Positions 52,301 to 60,501 of a stretch of 64,000 nucleotides of DNA are shown one piece after another. The notes beneath the pieces are model-generated. The model saw only the letters and a list, made by a program, of their open reading frames with translations, made no database searches and was not told the origin of the DNA. Source of the DNA: Neorhodopirellula lusitana (GTDB lineage: Bacteria > Planctomycetota > Planctomycetia > Pirellulales > Pirellulaceae); the NCBI RefSeq assembly GCF_900182915.1, contig NZ_FXUG01000004.1, positions 124,001 through 188,000 of the forward strand. Reading direction: 5' to 3'. The position numbers were made by a program, and so were the translations under genes. The number at the start of each line of letters is the position of its first letter. Position 1 is the first letter of the stretch.

Positions 52301-53323
52301 CTACCACTGAAGGATTACTTTGCCGGACTCGCCCGACATCATCGTCTGGAAACCTTGCTCGAAGTCATCGCAATCGTAGCGATGAGTGATCACTGAATTC
52401 ACATCCAGTCCGCCTTGGACCATCACGGTCATCTTGTACCAAGTCTCGTACATTTCGCGTCCATAGATGCCCTTGATGTTCAACATATTGAACACGACCA
52501 GGTTCCAATCGATCGCCATTTCCTTGGCCGGAATCCCGAGCATCGCGATCTTGCCGCCATGCCCCATCGTTTCCAACATCGAACGAAACGCACTCGGGTT
52601 GCCCGACATTTCCAGGCCGACATCGAAGCCTTCCTTCATGCCAAGTTCAGACATGACGTCTTTCAATGATTCCGTCCGAACATCAACAACGCGGGTCGCT
52701 CCCATCTTCTTGGCAAGGTCCAACCTCCACGGGTTCACATCGGTGGTCACCACGTAGCGAGCCCCCGCGTATTGTGCGACTGCGGTGGCCATGCAACCGA
52801 TGGGACCGGCACCGGTGACCAGCACATCTTCACCGATCAACGGAAACGACAAAGCGGTGTGTACGGCGTTGCCAAGCGGATCGAAAATCGACGCAACGTC
52901 TCGGTCAACATTCGGATCATGCACCCAAACGTTCGTCTTTGGAAGCGACACGTACTCTGCAAACGCGCCCTGGCGATTGACCCCCACACCCATCGTGTGA
53001 GCGCACAAGTGTCGGCGTCCGGCCAAGCAATTCCGGCAATGCCCACAAACGATATGTCCCTCGCCGCTGACGACATCGCCAACACGAAAGTCGATCACAT
53101 TGGAACCGACTTCAACGATCTCACCCACGAACTCGTGACCGACCACCATCGGGACCGGAATTGTCTTCTGGGCCCAATCGTCCCATGCGTAAATATGGAC
53201 ATCGGTCCCGCATATTCCAGTTCGGTCAACCCGAATCAAAACATCGTTGATACCGGCTTCCGGCATCGGGACGTCCTCCATCCACAAGCCTGGCTTGGCA
53301 TGTCGCTTAACGAGCGCTTTCAT
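52301..53323 (-). CDS. tdh: L-threonine 3-dehydrogenase (zinc type)
   Basis: The protein has 340 residues of the medium-chain zinc dehydrogenase fold. Catalytic zinc ligands are Cys38 ([16 protein letters not shown]) and His63-Glu64 (VVGHEFVGE). The structural zinc has Cys93, Cys96, Cys99 and Cys107 ([15 protein letters not shown]). The NAD-binding motif is [20 protein letters not shown]. It oxidises threonine to 2-amino-3-ketobutyrate, which the kbl product then cleaves. It is the first gene of the threonine-degrading run; the exported DUF1080 gene upstream is 162 bp away. Confidence 0.96.
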   Translation of the reverse strand: MKALVKRHAKPGLWMEDVPMPEAGINDVLIRVDRTGICGTDVHIYAWDDWAQKTIPVPMVVGHEFVGEIVEVGSNVIDFRVGDVVSGEGHIVCGHCRNCLAGRRHLCAHTMGVGVNRQGAFAEYVSLPKTNVWVHDPNVDRDVASIFDPLGNAVHTALSFPLIGEDVLVTGAGPIGCMATAVAQYAGARYVVTTDVNPWRLDLAKKMGATRVVDVRTESLKDVMSELGMKEGFDVGLEMSGNPSAFRSMLETMGHGGKIAMLGIPAKEMAIDWNLVVFNMLNIKGIYGREMYETWYKMTVMVQGGLDVNSVITHRYDCDDFEQGFQTMMSGESGKVILQW

Positions 53324-53485
53324 TTCGGTTGGGTCCCACCGCTGCTTTGAACGGAAGTTGCTAGATAGAAAAAACGGATGACAATCGATCAGTCGATTGA
53401 TTGTCTTGACGACCTGGCCCGCTGCATGACTTCAAAATCGCAACTTTAAAAATCACCACGGGCAATCACGTTTGCGGAGCAACGG

Positions 53486-54190
53486 CTACGGAAGCTTTTT
53501 GATATAGATGCTTCGAAATTCAACGGAGTCGCCATGACCGGCAAACCCGAAGTAGCCTTCCTTCAGATCCTTACCCGGGTGAGGCGAATCGGCCATGAAT
53601 TCAGTCACGTTTGCCAGGTCACCGTCCAAGATCACGGTTCCGTTCAAGACAACCTTGATCGTCGAACCCTGCACAGTCACTTCCTCGGAATTCCATTCCC
53701 CAGTCGGAAGCAAGAACCCACGCTTCGCCGCGATCATTCCGTAAGCCGAACCGTGTGCTTGTCGTGGATCAAGGTTTTTGTATCTGGGGTGCTCAGTATC
53801 AAGAACCTGCAACTCACACATTCCTGCGTACGCTGCGTCGCCTGCGCCTGGATAGCGAATCGCCAGTCCATTGTTGCCAGCGGGTGGCAACTTGAATTCA
53901 AACTTGACGACAAAGTCACTGTACTTATCGGGAGTGTGCAGGACACCGCCCTTGCCCTTCCGGGTTCGAATTGAACCGTCAACCACCTCGTAGTTGTCCA
54001 CCGCGCCAGCCCAGCCCTCTAAGTCACTGCCGTTGAAAAGCGACTGAAAGCCATCCACTTTCGAGCCAACTTCCACCGCAGAAGCCTCAGCGACAGTGTT
54101 TTCAGCAGCATGGCCAAGGGCCACCGCGAATGAAAGCGAGGACACAAGACACAAGACGAGCACCAATCGTTTTGAACTATTCAACTTCAA
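53486..54190 (-). CDS. Secreted DUF1080 (3-keto-disaccharide hydrolase-like) protein
   Basis: The protein has 234 residues with a signal peptide (KRLVLVLCLVSSLSFAVALG, then HAAENTVAEA). The single DUF1080 beta-sandwich domain (about residues 45-234) begins GFQSLFNGSDLEGWAGAVDN and ends FRSIYIKKLP. Conserved stretches include FEFKLPPAGNNGLAIRYPG, MCELQVLDTEHPRY and GEWNSEEVTVQGSTIKVVLN. DUF1080 proteins are abundant in planctomycetes. Some hydrolyse 3-keto-glycosides after oxidation by Gfo/Idh enzymes, others may only bind glycans. It acts outside the cytoplasm. A role linked to the threonine genes downstream is not evident. Confidence 0.88.
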   Translation of the reverse strand: MKLNSSKRLVLVLCLVSSLSFAVALGHAAENTVAEASAVEVGSKVDGFQSLFNGSDLEGWAGAVDNYEVVDGSIRTRKGKGGVLHTPDKYSDFVVKFEFKLPPAGNNGLAIRYPGAGDAAYAGMCELQVLDTEHPRYKNLDPRQAHGSAYGMIAAKRGFLLPTGEWNSEEVTVQGSTIKVVLNGTVILDGDLANVTEFMADSPHPGKDLKEGYFGFAGHGDSVEFRSIYIKKLP

Positions 54191-54978
54191 GCCTCTGAAT
54201 GAACTGTTTGTAGGTGAAATGGGAAGTCTCCAGCATACGGGTCACAAAAACCACTCGCGAAGACGAATCGCAGAGACAAATCGTCCGTGCGATCCAGCTC
54301 CAATCGGCGAACATTCGCCGCAAAGGAAAAGGAGGCTAACCACCCTCACAGGATAGCCCACACACTGCCGCGGATCTCCTACATCGGTTGCATGAAGTGG
54401 TGTACTTTGTGCGCACCTGCGATACGAAAGGGGCCAAATCTGTCGCTAGGCGGAAACAATGATCCAGGGAACGCAAAATCAGCTCCCCCAAAAATTGTCT
54501 CATGCGAGAAAGAAAAACGCCGAAAACGCCTGCGATCCAAACTCTTTTCGGGCGTCAGCAACGGAGAAACCAATCCGTGAGTCACTCGACCGGGTCGCTA
54601 GCAGTTCGCCCCAAAAGTGTTCCTGCGCCCCCGCAACTCTTTTAAGGACTACGCCAGCTGATGCTTTGCACCGTATGAGGCTGGCCGAAAAATGGCTGGG
54701 CAATCAGCCGGGCGGGTAACAAACTGGCTAGGTAACAAACTGGGGGGGCAACAAATTAGCTGGGTTTCAAAACAGCTGGGCGGGAACAGCAGCAGATCCC
54801 AACGTTTGCTCGGCCCGATCGAAAATTGCTGAGCCTGATTAAGCTCGCATGAGGGTCATCACTTACTTAAGCGTTTCGGCGACTGGCAGCGTCACGCCAG
54901 TCGCCCAGAATCACTAGTCGACCTGAATGACTAGTCGCCCTGAATACCAGTCGACCTGAACCCTGACTTGGGCTCACA
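54191..54978. repeat. Gap of 788 bp with two tandem arrays and no supported gene
   Basis: Array A is a 16-bp unit repeated six times (54699-54794; GGTAACAAACTGGCTA, GGTAACAAACTGGGGG, GGCAACAAATTAGCTG and diverged copies). Array B is a 17-bp unit repeated four times (54897-54963; CTAGTCGACCTGAATGA is a typical copy). Several 60-95-codon open frames lie at 54280-54720 on both strands, but none has a ribosome site or protein-like composition. It may be the remains of a lost gene. Confidence 0.8.
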
Positions 54979-55164
54979 CTACCGGCGGCAACGGCGATAG
55001 ACGTGTTGAGCACGATGACCGGTGCGGTTCACAAAGAAACCATGACCGGGGTGCTGGTGCCGTTCAACACAATTTCGAATCGTCGATGCACTTGCTTCTT
55101 GAGCACTGCTAAGAATTGCGACGAGTGCAGCGACCGCGATAACGCTTCGGAGGATGCGTGACAT
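54979..55164 (-). CDS. Very small exported protein, 61 residues, His- and Arg-rich with two Cys
   Basis: The ATG at 55164 has a strong ribosome site (AAGGAGA seven bases upstream). The first 27 residues are a signal peptide (RSVIAVAALVAILSSAQEAS, cleavage near ASA). The mature part of about 34 residues is TIRNCVERHQHPGHGFFVN and a basic tail ending in HVYRRCRR. Two Cys near its ends could form a disulfide, and five or so His and many Arg make it strongly basic. I do not recognise a family. Options are a metal-binding peptide, a secreted antimicrobial-type peptide or a cell-wall component. It is flanked by gaps on both sides. Confidence 0.65.
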   Translation of the reverse strand: MSRILRSVIAVAALVAILSSAQEASASTIRNCVERHQHPGHGFFVNRTGHRAQHVYRRCRR

Positions 55165-55572
55165 GTTGGGTCTCCTTCATTTGCAGATCGGCAAGATCAT
55201 CGACTGCGATTTTGCAGCGGAATAGAATCCGATCGTGAACGTCCAACCAGATTCCGCCTCGAAGCCTGGTCTCGGATGATCTTGATACTCACACTTCGCA
55301 CACACCGTGCCGATCCAACCGGATGTCCCCAACGTTTCCATCCCAAGCTGCTTTTTCGCTGGTGGTTTCGCGGGAAATGGTTCGCAAAACAAAATTGCGT
55401 CGTATCAACCGCAAGCTCTAGTCCGATTCAGTGTGCTGCCAACTCCTGCATCCGGTGCACTGCCTTGCACCTCAGGCACGCCCTACTTCAGCCCGCAACC
55501 TCACACCGTTCACTCAACCGAATACACGAGGCATGCACCGACTCCACCGCGTCCCTCGCCGTTGTTGTTGAA
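55165..55572. other. Gap of 408 bp with a weak 71-codon open frame
   Basis: A minus-strand open frame at 55177-55392 reads MFCEPFPAKPPAKKQLGMET with later GWIGTVCAKCEYQDHP. It lacks a good ribosome site and is given low confidence. No array or hairpin was seen. The promoter of the small exported protein gene should lie near 55190-55250. Confidence 0.35.
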
Positions 55573-56934
55573 TCAGTGCAGGCCGTAACGTCCCATCTTG
55601 TAGTGCAGCGTCCGAACGCTGATCCCGAGCGTTACGGCGGTTCGCTCGCGGTGCAGATCGCAGGCCCGCAGAGCCAACTCGATCGTTTGCCTTTCGCAGC
55701 CCTCGACCGCTTCGGCCAACGAGTTAGGCAACGTGATCTCGCCCGGCTTGGGCTTTCGCAAATCAAGCGGCAACTCGTCAGCGTGAATGGACTCCCCATC
55801 ACATGTGATGACGATCCTTTCGATCACGTTGCGAAGCTGTCTTACATTTCCTGGCCAAGGTGCGTCCGTAAGGATCCGCATCGCCGCGGGCGACAACCGC
55901 TTAGGCTCACGATGATGACGCTTACAGAACGACTCCAGGAAATGCTCCACCAACAACGGAATGTCTTCCCGCCGGCCCCGCAGCGGCGGTACCTCGATCG
56001 GGATGATGTTTAACCGATACAACAAGTCTTCGCGAAATGAGCCCTGTTCGATCAATTCGGCAACCGATCGATTCGTTGCCGAAATCACTCTCGTGTCGGA
56101 GTGCATTAGCTGCTCGCCGCCAACCCGGGTGTACTGCCTCGATTCCAACACTCTCAGCAAATCCACTTGGCTTTTGGGCGACATTTCGGTCACTTCATCC
56201 AAAAAGAGAGTGCCCTCGGAAGCCTGTTCAAAGCATCCCGGTTTCTGTCGCGACGCGCCGCTGAAGGATCCCTTTTCGTGACCGAACAATTCGCTTTCCA
56301 GCAATGATTCTGGCATCGCGCCAAGATTGACCGCGACAAACGGATCCTGGCTGCGATCACTTAGGTCATGAAGCGCCCGAGCGATCAGTTCCTTCCCTGT
56401 TCCGCTCTCACCGTGGATCATGACCGTCGCCTCCGTTGCAGCGACCTGCCGGATTTGCTGAAAGACGTCCTGCATCGCTGATCCGTTACCGATGATGTTG
56501 GCGATCTCGCCGGAATCGACCAAGCGACTGCGCAGTTGATCGTTCTCCGCCCGCAACTGATAGTGTTCGCGAGCCTTGCGGACCTGTTGCCGAACCAGAT
56601 TCAAGTCGAGTGGCTTCAACACGAAGTCGAACGCGCCGGATCGCATCGCCTGCACCGCCGTCTCGACCGTTCCATGCGCCGTGATCACGATCACCGGCGT
56701 CTGAGGATGCGACTCATGAATCCGCTGCATCAATTCGATGCCCGTCATCCCGCAGTTCAGTCGCACGTCCACAATCACGAGCTGGTATTCCTCCTTCGTG
56801 AATTGCCCCAGTGCGTCACTCGCATTCGCGGCGGTATCGACTCGATCGGCATCGCCAGCCAACCCCTTGGCTAGCCCCGATCGAATGTTGGGCTCGTCGT
56901 CGACGATCAACACGCCGAAAGGTTCTGAATTCAT
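55573..56934 (-). CDS. NtrC-family sigma-54 response regulator with GSFSGA in place of GAFTGA
   Basis: The protein has 453 residues. A receiver domain (residues 5-120) has Asp56 as phospho-acceptor in VIVDVRLNC. The AAA+ domain (about 145-370) has Walker A GESGTGKE at 175-182 and Walker B GTLFLDEVTE at 241-250. A Fis-type HTH follows (about 415-453; RTAVTLGISVRTLHYKMGRY). The loop that contacts sigma-54 reads GSFSGA (222-227), while the family is GAFTGA; Thr to Ser in this loop is often disruptive in studied members. No histidine kinase is adjacent. It may activate sigma-54 promoters less strictly or work through another route. Confidence 0.9.
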   Translation of the reverse strand: MNSEPFGVLIVDDEPNIRSGLAKGLAGDADRVDTAANASDALGQFTKEEYQLVIVDVRLNCGMTGIELMQRIHESHPQTPVIVITAHGTVETAVQAMRSGAFDFVLKPLDLNLVRQQVRKAREHYQLRAENDQLRSRLVDSGEIANIIGNGSAMQDVFQQIRQVAATEATVMIHGESGTGKELIARALHDLSDRSQDPFVAVNLGAMPESLLESELFGHEKGSFSGASRQKPGCFEQASEGTLFLDEVTEMSPKSQVDLLRVLESRQYTRVGGEQLMHSDTRVISATNRSVAELIEQGSFREDLLYRLNIIPIEVPPLRGRREDIPLLVEHFLESFCKRHHREPKRLSPAAMRILTDAPWPGNVRQLRNVIERIVITCDGESIHADELPLDLRKPKPGEITLPNSLAEAVEGCERQTIELALRACDLHRERTAVTLGISVRTLHYKMGRYGLH

Positions 56935-58151
56935 AGTCCGGCCTGCTATTGCGTGTTAGGTAATCGCATAGTGAGTAATTGCACAGTGACTAAATAGCCA
57001 AGAATCCACGCCACTGCCGGCGCGGCGAAACGTTGCTTCACACCACGAGACAATTCATCGCGGTCGAACCGTCTGGCATGGCAATCGCTGTGCCATGGCC
57101 CTTCCGAAGCCATTCCAAAGCCCGATTCACGATTCAAAACAACGCGATTTGCGGACTGAAACTTTTCGTCGCCCACCAGTCCGACTCGGTCCCCGCACCC
57201 TGTAAACCAGGGCCGGGAACGCGTTGAACGCAAGTGATTGCACGGCCGATGCAAGACGTTGCAGAGCGGCCAAAACAAGCAAAAACCACTAAGCACGCAT
57301 GCTCAAAGGCTTGCCGCAAGATCCCAGCTAGAGCTCAGCCGCAGCCAAACCAAACCCCAGATTAGCCCTACCAGGCCAGCCCAGCAGCGACCGGCGAAGC
57401 AAGGCAGTTCGAGCGGTCTCGAATTGGGATGTCGATTCAGCGAGACGCCACGTCGCGACGCCCAAAGTACGTCCGCAAACTGTCCCACCAATAAGAGGCA
57501 CATCAGAAAACGGCACTGCCCTTGGCTGGAACCAGCCCCCCAGCCCCCCCCCAGACCTGGGGAACAACTCCGGCTCGCGACAGCCCTCTGACTATCGAAC
57601 GCAAATTCCAGCACATGAGACTGCTCGAATACGTGCAATTCCTTGCACCTTGAGTGCATGACTTTGCCGGTTGCCAGTGCACTGTCGCGGGCCAGCACGG
57701 CATGCGACTTTCGATTTTTGGCAAATAGTGAAATGCACCAAACAGTGCGTTTACGTGGATCCAGGCCCGAGTCGCCGAGCCATGAAGCCGCGGAATCGCG
57801 TCTTGCCTTGTTTTGGTACGGCGACTGCTATGCCCAGTGCTGTCAGGCCCCAGTGCTGTCAGGCCCCAGTGCGGTCAGGCCCCAGTGCGGTCAGGCTCCA
57901 GTGCAAACATGCAGAAAGACTTTGCAGCACAAGCTTGCAGACGAGGAATTCTCCCGGCGGGATACGAAAGCATCGCGACAAATCACGAGGCCTCACAGCG
58001 AAAGCCGCACGAGTCTGCTGATTCTGGGCCTGCTGATGCGTTGACCTACAGGCGTATTCACACCAATCCAATCCACACCGCTTCTAAACACACGTTCAAC
58101 CTCGCACTGTTCCATCTAGCGCGAACACCATCACTTGAAAGGCATATTGAC
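56935..58151. repeat. Gap of 1.2 kb with a 16-bp array and no supported gene
   Basis: Near the left end are two 15-bp copies (56959-56973 and 56974-56988; GGTAATCGCATAGTG and AGTAATTGCACAGTG). The array at 57832-57911 is five 16-bp units, CCCCAGTGCTGTCAGG changing to CCCCAGTGCGGTCAGG. Open frames of 60-130 codons here have no signal peptide, domain or ribosome site that I can support. It is the largest empty stretch in the window; it may be a decayed gene or hold an RNA gene not visible by eye. Confidence 0.7.
57832..57911. repeat. 16-bp tandem array upstream of sulP, 5 copies
   Basis: Units start at 57832, 57848, 57864, 57880 and 57896. Copies 2-4 differ at a single T/G position, while the first and last copies are more diverged. 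The array ends about 240 bp before the sulP start. Confidence 0.88.
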
Positions 58152-59855
58152 GTGGATCCCAACCAATCCGATTCGCAACCGCCATCAACGCAAACTGAAG
58201 TTCCGCGAGGGAATGCGGCGGGATTCAAGAAGTACTTCTCAGACGACCTGATCTCCGGGTTTCTAGTTTTCCTGATCGCATTGCCACTTTGTCTTGGCAT
58301 TTCGCTCGCCAGTGGATTCCCACCCATCGCCGGGATATTCACGGCCATCATCGGTGCTTTGGTGACCACGTTCATCAGCGATTCGGAATTGACGATCAAA
58401 GGCCCCGCCGCTGGCATGATCGTGATCGTGCTGGGCTGTGTCACTGCGTTTGGCGGTGACGGCATGACGGGTGGGTGGTCTGACGCGGACGTCACCGCCT
58501 ACAAGATGACGCTGGCCGTCTTGGTGGTTGCCTCAGTGATCCAGGTCTTGTTCGGAGTATTCAAAGGCGGAATCCTAACCGAGTTCTTTCCCGTCGCAGC
58601 GGTTCACGGCATGCTGGCCGCGATCGGCGTGATCATCATCGCTAAGCAACTCCCGGTCGCCCTCGGCGTTACCGCCAATGGGGGCGCGCTGGAGCTCTTG
58701 CAACAGGTGCCAACGATGATCCGAAACTGCAACCCTGAAATCGCCGCGATCGGGCTAATCAGCATCATCGCGATGTTCGTGTGGCCGATGATCGGCAAGA
58801 AAATTTCACTCCTGCGAAAGATCCCGTCGCCGGTGATCGTGTTGCTGATCGCGATCCCTATGGGCCTTGCTTTTGACCTGACCCACGAACACCACTACGA
58901 GTTCCAAGGCCAAGACTATGTCGTTGGCGAGAGCTTCTTGGTCTCGATGCCCGACCGCATCTTTGGGATGTTCCAAGAACTCACCTTTCCAGACTTTTCG
59001 GCTCTGACACACCCCGTGGCGTACAAGTGGATTCTGATGGCCTTCCTGATCGGTAGCCTAGAATCCCTGCTGAGCGCCAAAGCGATCGATTTCATCGACC
59101 CCTACAAACGCAAATCCAGCATGGATCGCGACATCATTGCGGTCGGTGTCGGCAACGTCGCAGTCGCCTTTGTCGGTGGCCTGCCCATGATTTCCGAAAT
59201 CGTGCGTAGCCGAGCGAACATCGACAACGGGGCCAAGACTCGCTTTTCGGACTTTTGGCACGGCATCTTCTTGCTCGTCTGCGTCGCGTTCATCCCGATG
59301 TTCATTCACCGAATCCCGCTCGCCGCGTTGGCTGCCATGCTGATCTACACAGGATCACGGCTTGCTCACCCTTCCGAATTCATGAACGTGTGGCGAACCG
59401 GTCGCGAACAGCTTCTGATTTTCGTGGTGACCTTGGTCGCGACTTTAGCGACCGACCTCTTGATCGGGATCGCTATCGGGATCGCGACAAAATTGGCGAT
59501 TCACGTGATCAACGGCGCCCCCATGTCTTCCATGTTCCGCCGCAGCTTCGAAACCGTCTCGACCGATGAACATCAAATTGAAATCATCGCCCGAGACTCC
59601 GCCGTGTTCAGCAATTGGATCCCGCTTCGACGTCAAATCGAAACCTTGGGGCTGATGGAAAACAAAAACGTGACCATCGATTTCTCGCAAACCAAGCTCG
59701 TCGACCACAGCGTGATGGACAAGCTTCATGGCCTGGAGTCGGACTTCACGCAACAAGGTTTGACACTGACGCTGGTTGGCCTGGATCACCACAAACCTCT
59801 CGCGAATCACGAACACGCTGCTCGCAAGCGGCCTCGCGAGTTCGCCGATACCTGA
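58152..59855 (+). CDS. SulP-family anion transporter with C-terminal STAS domain
   Basis: From the GTG at 58152 (GAAAGG ten bases upstream) the protein has 567 residues; an ORF extension to 57813 would include the repeat array and is rejected. Ten or more transmembrane segments in two inverted repeats begin with [20 protein letters not shown] and [20 protein letters not shown], and [17 protein letters not shown] follows. A STAS domain lies at about 450-545 ([20 protein letters not shown]). SulP proteins carry sulfate, bicarbonate or other anions, usually with Na+ or H+. The family is clear; the substrate is not. ClC and NhaD transporter genes lie nearby. The stop codon is inside a 14-bp tandem array. 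Confidence 0.9.
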   Translation: MDPNQSDSQPPSTQTEVPRGNAAGFKKYFSDDLISGFLVFLIALPLCLGISLASGFPPIAGIFTAIIGALVTTFISDSELTIKGPAAGMIVIVLGCVTAFGGDGMTGGWSDADVTAYKMTLAVLVVASVIQVLFGVFKGGILTEFFPVAAVHGMLAAIGVIIIAKQLPVALGVTANGGALELLQQVPTMIRNCNPEIAAIGLISIIAMFVWPMIGKKISLLRKIPSPVIVLLIAIPMGLAFDLTHEHHYEFQGQDYVVGESFLVSMPDRIFGMFQELTFPDFSALTHPVAYKWILMAFLIGSLESLLSAKAIDFIDPYKRKSSMDRDIIAVGVGNVAVAFVGGLPMISEIVRSRANIDNGAKTRFSDFWHGIFLLVCVAFIPMFIHRIPLAALAAMLIYTGSRLAHPSEFMNVWRTGREQLLIFVVTLVATLATDLLIGIAIGIATKLAIHVINGAPMSSMFRRSFETVSTDEHQIEIIARDSAVFSNWIPLRRQIETLGLMENKNVTIDFSQTKLVDHSVMDKLHGLESDFTQQGLTLTLVGLDHHKPLANHEHAARKRPREFADT

Positions 59856-59930
59856 TCGTCGATACCTGATCGTCGATACCTGATCGTCGGTACCGGATTG
59901 CTGGTACCGGATTGCTGGTACCGGATCGTC
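59847..59930. repeat. 14-bp tandem array across the sulP stop codon, 6 copies
   Basis: Three copies of GATACCTGATCGTC (59847, 59861, 59875) are followed by GGTACCGGATTGCT twice (59889, 59903) and GGTACCGGATCGTC (59917). Diverged copies continue to about 59990. The sulP stop TGA (59853-59855) is bases 7-9 of unit 1. Confidence 0.92.
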
Positions 59931-60501
59931 GGCGATTGTGATCGAGGGCACCTCCTCGCCGGCACTTCCGATTGCGGGCACTGGATTATCTAAATCGGGG
60001 TTGTCCAACTCACGCGTCCCAAACTGGGCTACCCACACCTAGTTGGGCGCAAGCCGATAGGGACGAGACATCTGACGGCCGCGAACGGCGTTGCACCGAT
60101 CGATCAGCACCGCAAACTTGGATGACAACGTGCTGATTGATCTGGTTGAGAATCGAGGAAGGTCGACAAAATGGGGTCATGAACGAAACAGCATCCTGTA
60201 ACAACGCTCGTGATGCTTTATGGTGCCGCACATCTTGTGGGTTGCAGACTTGCGGTGACCGATCCAGACGCAACGAATCTCGCCCCAAAGCGAGCGTTGG
60301 GTTCCTCGTTCGGGACTTTGATGATTTAATCATCAGTCATCATGGGCGGACGAGCGTTCAGAGCTCGATTCACATCCCGCCGCGCAGCCTAGGTTTCGAG
60401 CTACGAGCCATTGAATCGCTGCCGATGCAATCGCCCCCACGCACTCGCAATCATCCGCCCGCACTCCTCGCATATTGCTAGCACACTTCCAGCCCCCCTT
60501 C
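59856..60501. other. Gap of 646 bp between sulP and the ClC gene
   Basis: It begins with the 14-bp array. The rest (59990-60501) has no supported gene. Short open frames on both strands lack ribosome sites and protein-like sequence. No hairpin with a T-run was found. Confidence 0.5.

Noticed and set aside
54280-54720. Several 60-95-codon open frames on both strands
   Set aside because: No ribosome sites, no signal peptides and repeat-like composition. Chance frames in a gap.
57303-57698. 131-codon minus-strand open frame in the 1.2-kb gap
   Set aside because: Composition rich in Trp, Cys and Gly, no ribosome site, and no match to any family I know. Not supported as a gene.
57832-57911. Possible CRISPR array
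   Set aside because: Units are directly adjacent 16-bp copies without spacers, and no cas genes are present. The same holds for the other tandem arrays.
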